Positions 1 through 6,100 of a stretch of DNA of 7,584 nt are shown piece by piece (position 1 is the stretch's first letter; each line of letters begins with the position of its first letter). The translations under genes and the position numbers were made by a program. Source of the stretch: an uncultured Bacteroidales bacterium (GTDB lineage: Bacteria; Bacteroidota; Bacteroidia; Bacteroidales; WCHB1-69); the NCBI GenBank assembly GCA_937901455.1, contig CALDIA010000121.1:1-7584 (forward strand), read 5' to 3'. Under the pieces are notes generated by a model, which was not told where the DNA came from, ran no database searches, and worked only from the letters and a program-made list of their open reading frames with translations.

Positions 1-17
1 TGGGGTAGGGCAAAATC

Positions 18-54
18 AACGGGTTCCCGATATAGTTTCGGGAACCCGTTTTTT
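18..54 (+). terminator. Rho-independent terminator of an upstream gene outside the window
   Basis: A perfect 13-bp inverted repeat (18-30 with 38-50, arms AACGGGTTCCCGA and TCGGGAACCCGTT) encloses a 7-base loop and runs into six T residues at 49-54. This is the classic intrinsic terminator shape. No coding sequence precedes it within the window, so it most likely ends a plus-strand gene lying before base 1. On the minus strand the matching T run is interrupted (TTGATTTT), so weaker bidirectional function is possible. It insulates the giant gene that follows. Confidence 0.85.
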
Positions 55-111
55 ATATAGTGGCAGTTGTGATGAGCCCATATAATTATTTTTTTTTTAG
101 GAAAATATTCT

Positions 112-119
112 TACTTTTG
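112..119 (+). promoter_or_regulatory. Bacteroidota-type -7 promoter box of the giant surface-protein gene
   Basis: TACTTTTG matches the known Bacteroidota -7 consensus TAnnTTTG exactly. A start of transcription some 5-8 bases downstream would give a leader of about 30 bases. No clear TTTG -33 element lies 19-21 bases upstream; that place is taken by a run of ten T residues at 89-98. The leader 120-157 is AT-rich and has no convincing Shine-Dalgarno sequence, which is usual in this phylum. The box is seen directly; promoter activity is inferred. Confidence 0.6.
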
Positions 120-157
120 CCGCTTCGTTTGAAACATACTTTTAAATACTTATAAAT

Positions 158-3100
158 ATGAAAAAACTGTACTTTTTAACACTGGTATGTCTTGCTATGA
201 TGGCATCATTTCTGCCAATGGCACAGGCACAGACAGTCTGGAACGGCACGGCCGACATTACATGGTACGATGCTTCCCAAAACACATTTGACATTTCCAC
301 GCCCGAGCAGTTGGCGGGAGTCGCCCAGTTGGTCAACGATGGTACTGCTAACTTTAGTGGTAAAACGCTGAACCTAATGAACGACCTTTGGCTCAACAGC
401 ACAGGGGATTCCACCAACAACTGGGTGCCTATCGGCGGTTATGCCACGGCTACAACCGAAGCTCAGTATTCTGGAAACAGTTTCCGGGGTGCCTTTAATG
501 GCCATGGGCACAGCATCTACAACCTTTATTGCGACAAGTCTAACTATTTCCATGCGGGTCTTTTTGGCTGTATTCAGAATCCCTGTACGATTGACTCTTT
601 GGTAATGATTAACCCTGTGCTGAAATCAAAAGGTATGATGGGTGCCATCGCGGGTATGACACGTTCAGGGGGTGCCATCTACATCCGTTATTGCTTGGTT
701 GTCAATGGTAGTCTGCAAGGCACTGGCGGCAACAACATTGGTTTCATGGTGGGTGCCAACTATCCTAACAGTAGCGGCACTCAGATTCAAAACTGCGGTG
801 CCACTGGTACCGTGTCAGGTAATTATCCGGGCGGTATGGGTGGCAATGGCCAATATACAACATGGACTAACTGCTATTTTGCCGGTACGGTCACAGTGAC
901 TGGTGGCGATACTGACTGCGGTAACTTTACAGCCCATCAGGGTACGCTTAACAATTGCTATGCATACGCCAATATCACTTCAACTAGCGAGGGAAGAGCC
1001 GCTACCGCAAAAACACAGGCTGAGATGCAATCCCCAGATATCATTACGCTGCTTGGTGATGCTTTCAAGATGGACAATGGTATGAATAATGGCTATCCGA
1101 TCATGTCGTACATGGCGGGTGTGGATCCTGTGGAGACGGAAATCTGTACAGGTGAGAGCGTCACACTGACGGCTTTTGGCTATGACTCTTACTTGTGGGA
1201 CAATGGATCTACCAGTGAGACCATCACGGTTTCCCCGACGGCTACGACTACCTACACGGTGACGGGCACCAGCAATGGTGTGGCTACAGTGCTGACCTCT
1301 ACCGTGACGGTTCACCCTCAGGCAATCATTACCGTGACGGCGATGGCCACCCCTGACGGACAGGTGCATGGGACGGTGACGCCAACCAATACCACGGTGG
1401 CTTGCGGCAGCTCCGACAATGTGACGATTACCATCACCCCAGACGCCAACTGGCATATCGCACAGATTACCATGAATGGAGAAGTGCTCCGTGGTGAGGA
1501 TCCTAATGACGGCTCCGTGGTTTCTTATACATTCAACCCTGGCGGTACGCTGGCCGAGGTGAAAGTCTTCTTCTCTAATATCTGGACTATCACATCCACT
1601 ACTGTTTTGGACGATGGGTCTCCGCTGAATGTGTCTAACCTGGTAACCCCGTGGGGTACCAACGGTGTGTATAACGCCACCCAAGGAGACTCTGTGGTCT
1701 ATCAATTCAATGAGACCTCCGTTTATCATATTACGGACGTGACGATTGACGAAGTGTCCCAAGGTGTCATCAGCGAATACACTTTCTACGATGTGGCCGC
1801 TCCGCACACCATCACGGTGACCTATGGCGCCTGCGGACCTGTGCAGAACTTTAATGTTGTCCAAGTGATGGGTACGTCAGCATTGCTCTCTTGGAATCCT
1901 GCCTCGGTGGGCGATGTGGTTGACTATACCGTCGAATACAAAGAAGCGACTGAGACGACATGGACTACTATTTCTTCTTTGACAACCACACAGTATATGC
2001 TCTCTGGCTTGACACCGCAGACGGATTATGACGTACGCGTGAAGACCTCCTGCTCCAACGCCTTGGAGGGGGGCTGGCAAACCAAATCCTTTACCACCTC
2101 CTGTTTGGTTGGCGGACCTGTTTCAATAGGTACTTCTACGACAACAAACGCATATCTTCCAATATATAACTATTATAATTATGCTACTTCTGAGCAGCTC
2201 TTTACCTCTGACGAGTTGGGCGGTGCCAATACATTTACGTCCATTTCCTTCAACGCTTCAACGGTGAACGCCACAACACGTACTTGGGATATCTATTTGA
2301 TGCCTACTACGCTGTCGTCGCTCCCTTCCTCTTTCGTGAATGTGGATACTTCTGCTGTCAAAGTGTTCAGCGGTACAGTTAATATTAGCTCAGGATGGTT
2401 TACCATTAATTTTGATACTGCTTATGCTTATGATGGTACTACAAACCTGATTCTTGTCATGGATGACAATACAGGTTCATATGTCAGTCCCAACTATTAC
2501 CAAGTGAGTAGCAATCCCCATGGTAATTCCTTATACTATTATAACGATTATACAAATTATGACCCGTATAATATTAGTCAAGCGCCCTCTACCAACTCAT
2601 ACCGTAATGTGGTTGTCTTTGGTGCCCTTTGCGACAGCACAGCCACATGTGTGGCCCCGAATCTGATGCTTGGCGATGTGACCGAGAACAGCGCTGAGAT
2701 ACAATGGGTTCCTGGTTATTTGGAAAACAGCTGGAACTTGGAATACAAGGCTGCTTCTGACACTGAATGGATTTCTGTAGGTTCTGTAAATGGTAATATG
2801 TATGAACTTACTGGCCTGAACGCCAACACCAAGTACAATGTCCGTATGCAGTCTGACTGTGGTTCTGAGACGAGTCTTTGGTCTGGGTTGAGTTTCCGTA
2901 CCGAGTGCGGACCTATTACTGAGCTTCCATATAATGAAGACTTTGAGGATGCATCAGCTCTCTATAGTACATCCCAAGACAACTATATCCTGTGTTGGAA
3001 CCGTTATGCTTCTGATCCGACGCATTATGTGTATGTTCCGAACAACAGCAATGCCCACGGTGGTACACACTTCCTGGATTTCCATCATACACCCAGCTGC

Positions 3101-6100
3101 TTCAATATTGCGGTGATGCCGGCTTTGGATGCCTCTATTGCATTGAATACGACCCAGGTACATTTCTATGCATGTAAAACTGGCTCCACAGGTACTTTGG
3201 AAGTGGGCGTGATGAGCGACTATAATGATCCTACCACTTTTGAAGCTGTTGATACAATTGACCTGAGCGCATTTTCTACATATACATACGCAGAAGAGGT
3301 TGTTTCCTTTGAGAACTATACTGGCAATGGCCAATATGTTGCTTTCCGCGTAAGCAATGCTGTCAGCTGCGGCTATTACGTGGATGACGTCACCCTTGAA
3401 GAGATTCCAACCTGTATGTACCCTTCCAACCTGCAAATACTCAACGTCGGCGATGACAATGTGACTATCGCTTGGATGGAGAATGGCTCCGCCACAACTT
3501 GGAATGTGCTCTACGATACTACGGGCTTCAATCCCGAAAATGGCGGTATCATATTGTCTGTTGATACTACCGAATTTACTGTGACGAATCTGGAAGGCAT
3601 CACCACCTACGATTTCTATGTACAGGCAGACTGTGGCGGTTTGGCCAGCGAATGGCTTGGACCTGTCACTGCCACTACGGGAATCTTCACGATGGGTACT
3701 TCAGGCTCAGACACGCTGACCACCTGCAACGCTATCATCTATGACAATGGTGGTCCTAATGGAAACTACAGCACTTACTGTGATTATACTTTGGTAGTGT
3801 ATCCTGCCACAGCAGGTAGCGGTTTGCAAATTAGCGGCCCCTGTGTGCTCTCCAACTATTCCTATGCAAACTCCACCCTTACATTCTATGATGGAGTAGG
3901 TACGAATGGTACACAGCTGGCATCCTACAGCAATGGGACCTATGAGGTTGCTGTGGCATCTTCCAACCCTATTACTATCCATTTCTCCTCCAGCTATTAT
4001 ACAGCTTCCGGTTTTGCCCTTACAACCATCTGCTCCAATTGTCCACCTCCCTCCAATGTGACTGTTACGGACATTGACACAACCAGTGCAACGATTTCAT
4101 GGAGCGGTAACGCCGATAGTTATGCAGTGGTGTTGAATGGTCCATCAACTGGGTATTATACAACTAACGATACCACTCTGACAATTAGTAATCTAAACAG
4201 CAGCTCTTTCTATTCCGTACAGATTCGCTCACTCTGTAGTGGCGACTCCTCCCTGTTGACACCTGCGGTGTCGTTCAGCACTGCTTGTGGCGCAATTACC
4301 ATTACGGCTACACAGCCCTGGACAGAAGACTTTGAAGGCTACAACGGCGGCGGTGCGCAAGCGTTCATCTGCTGGAGCACCCCTGTCACCCAAGTCGTGG
4401 ATAATGGAACATCACCGTTCGTATATTGTGGCCACTCTCCTTCATGCCACTCCGGCTCCAACTCTGCTGAAATGAAAGGCTCTAACATCATGCTGGCATT
4501 GCCTGAGTTTACCAATGACATACATGAGCTGCGCCTCTCCTTCTGGGCTACTACAACCAACACCTCCAATTATGGCAATATGCAGGTCGGTGTTATCACA
4601 GACATCAACAATCCTTCCTCTTTTGAACCACTTGGACCTGCCGGTGTGCCCAGCTCGAGAAATGGTGTCGGTAACTATATGGGCCCCTTCGACTTCAATG
4701 GCGTACAAGCAACCAACGGTAGAATCGCACTTCGTTTGACAGATGGCAGCTCATCGCTCAGCTGGAATCTTGATGACTTTACCGTTGAATTGACCCCCAA
4801 CTGTCCTTCTCCTGTGAAGACCAGCGTGACGGCTACGAATGTTGATGGCCACAATGCTACCATCACCTTTGTGGATAACGACCCAACTCATAACGCATGG
4901 ACCGTTTATTTCAAGCCTTCTACAGACTCGATATGGCAGTCAACTGTAACCAACGACACGACCACAACCTTGACGAATCTTGATCCGGAAACCACGTATG
5001 ATGTATATGTGGTGACCAACTGTGCGACACCAGACACAGAAGAGGATGCTACCATGACAATCCATTTCACCACTTTGGTGGCTTGTCCTGCCCCGACCAA
5101 CGCAAGTGCTTCCAATGTGACTACAACCGAAGCTACTATTTCTTGGACCGGCACTGCCGACAGCTACAATGTGGAATATGGTCCTGCCGGCTTCACCCCG
5201 GGCGCTGGAACCGTAACGTCCACTGCTACCACCTCTATTGATCTTACAGGATTGACATCAGGTACTGCTTATACTATCTATATCCAGTCTGACTGTGGCG
5301 CTGAAGGAACCTCTTCCGCACTGACATGTAACTTCAGCACGGCCGTTTGCGATGTGGCAGACCAATGTTCCTACACGTTCACGCTGCTTGACTCCTGGGG
5401 TGACGGTTGGAACGGCGGCCAATTGTTGGTACAACAAAGTGGCATCACAGTTGCCACACTGAGTCTCTCTTCTGGAAACTCCTCAACAGAGACCGTCTTA
5501 TTGTGCGACAACGACTCTACCTCTTTGGTGTGGAATGCCGGATACTATGAATATGAGTGTAGCTTTACGGTGGCTTCCGTTGATGGAACGGTGATTTACA
5601 CGTCTCCTACGATGGACAACTATACCACCTACTCCTTCATTCCCGATTGTACATTGCCTACCTGTCCAGCTCCAACGGACTTGATAGTCAGCAATGTGGG
5701 TAACACTTCTGCTATGGTTTCTTGGACGCCTGTTGGAACCGAGACCAGCTGGATTGTCGAGTATAAAGCCACTACAGCCTCCAACTGGACAACCACCACG
5801 GCCACCTCGCAGAGCATCACGATCACGGGACTGTCAGAACTCACGACTTATCAGGTGCGCGTGAAGGCTGATTGCGGTGATGAAACTTCCCAATATATAA
5901 CCTCTTCCTTCATGACCCCGGCCTGCGCTGCAAGTGACGCATGCCCATACACATTCGTTCTGGTTGACGGCTATGGCGATGGCTGGAACGGCGGCCAAAT
6001 GAATGTGGTTCAAGGCGGCGTGACCATCATCACTTTGGAAGCGGTAAATCACGGATTGTACAGCACAACAACCTATGATACGGTGGTGGTTTCCCTGTGC

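Noticed and set aside
18..50. Perfect inverted repeat considered as an operator or recombination site
   Set aside because: The immediate T run and the absence of a nearby second copy fit an intrinsic terminator better.
980..1864. 294-codon open frame on the minus strand
   Set aside because: The translation is His/Arg/Gly-rich with no domain pattern and no signal. It lies wholly inside the clearly coding plus-strand frame and is explained by that gene's codon pattern.
2954..3436. 160-codon minus-strand open frame
   Set aside because: It mirrors the choice-of-anchor J domain coding region; its Ile/Cys/His-rich translation resembles nothing and it lies fully within the plus-strand gene.
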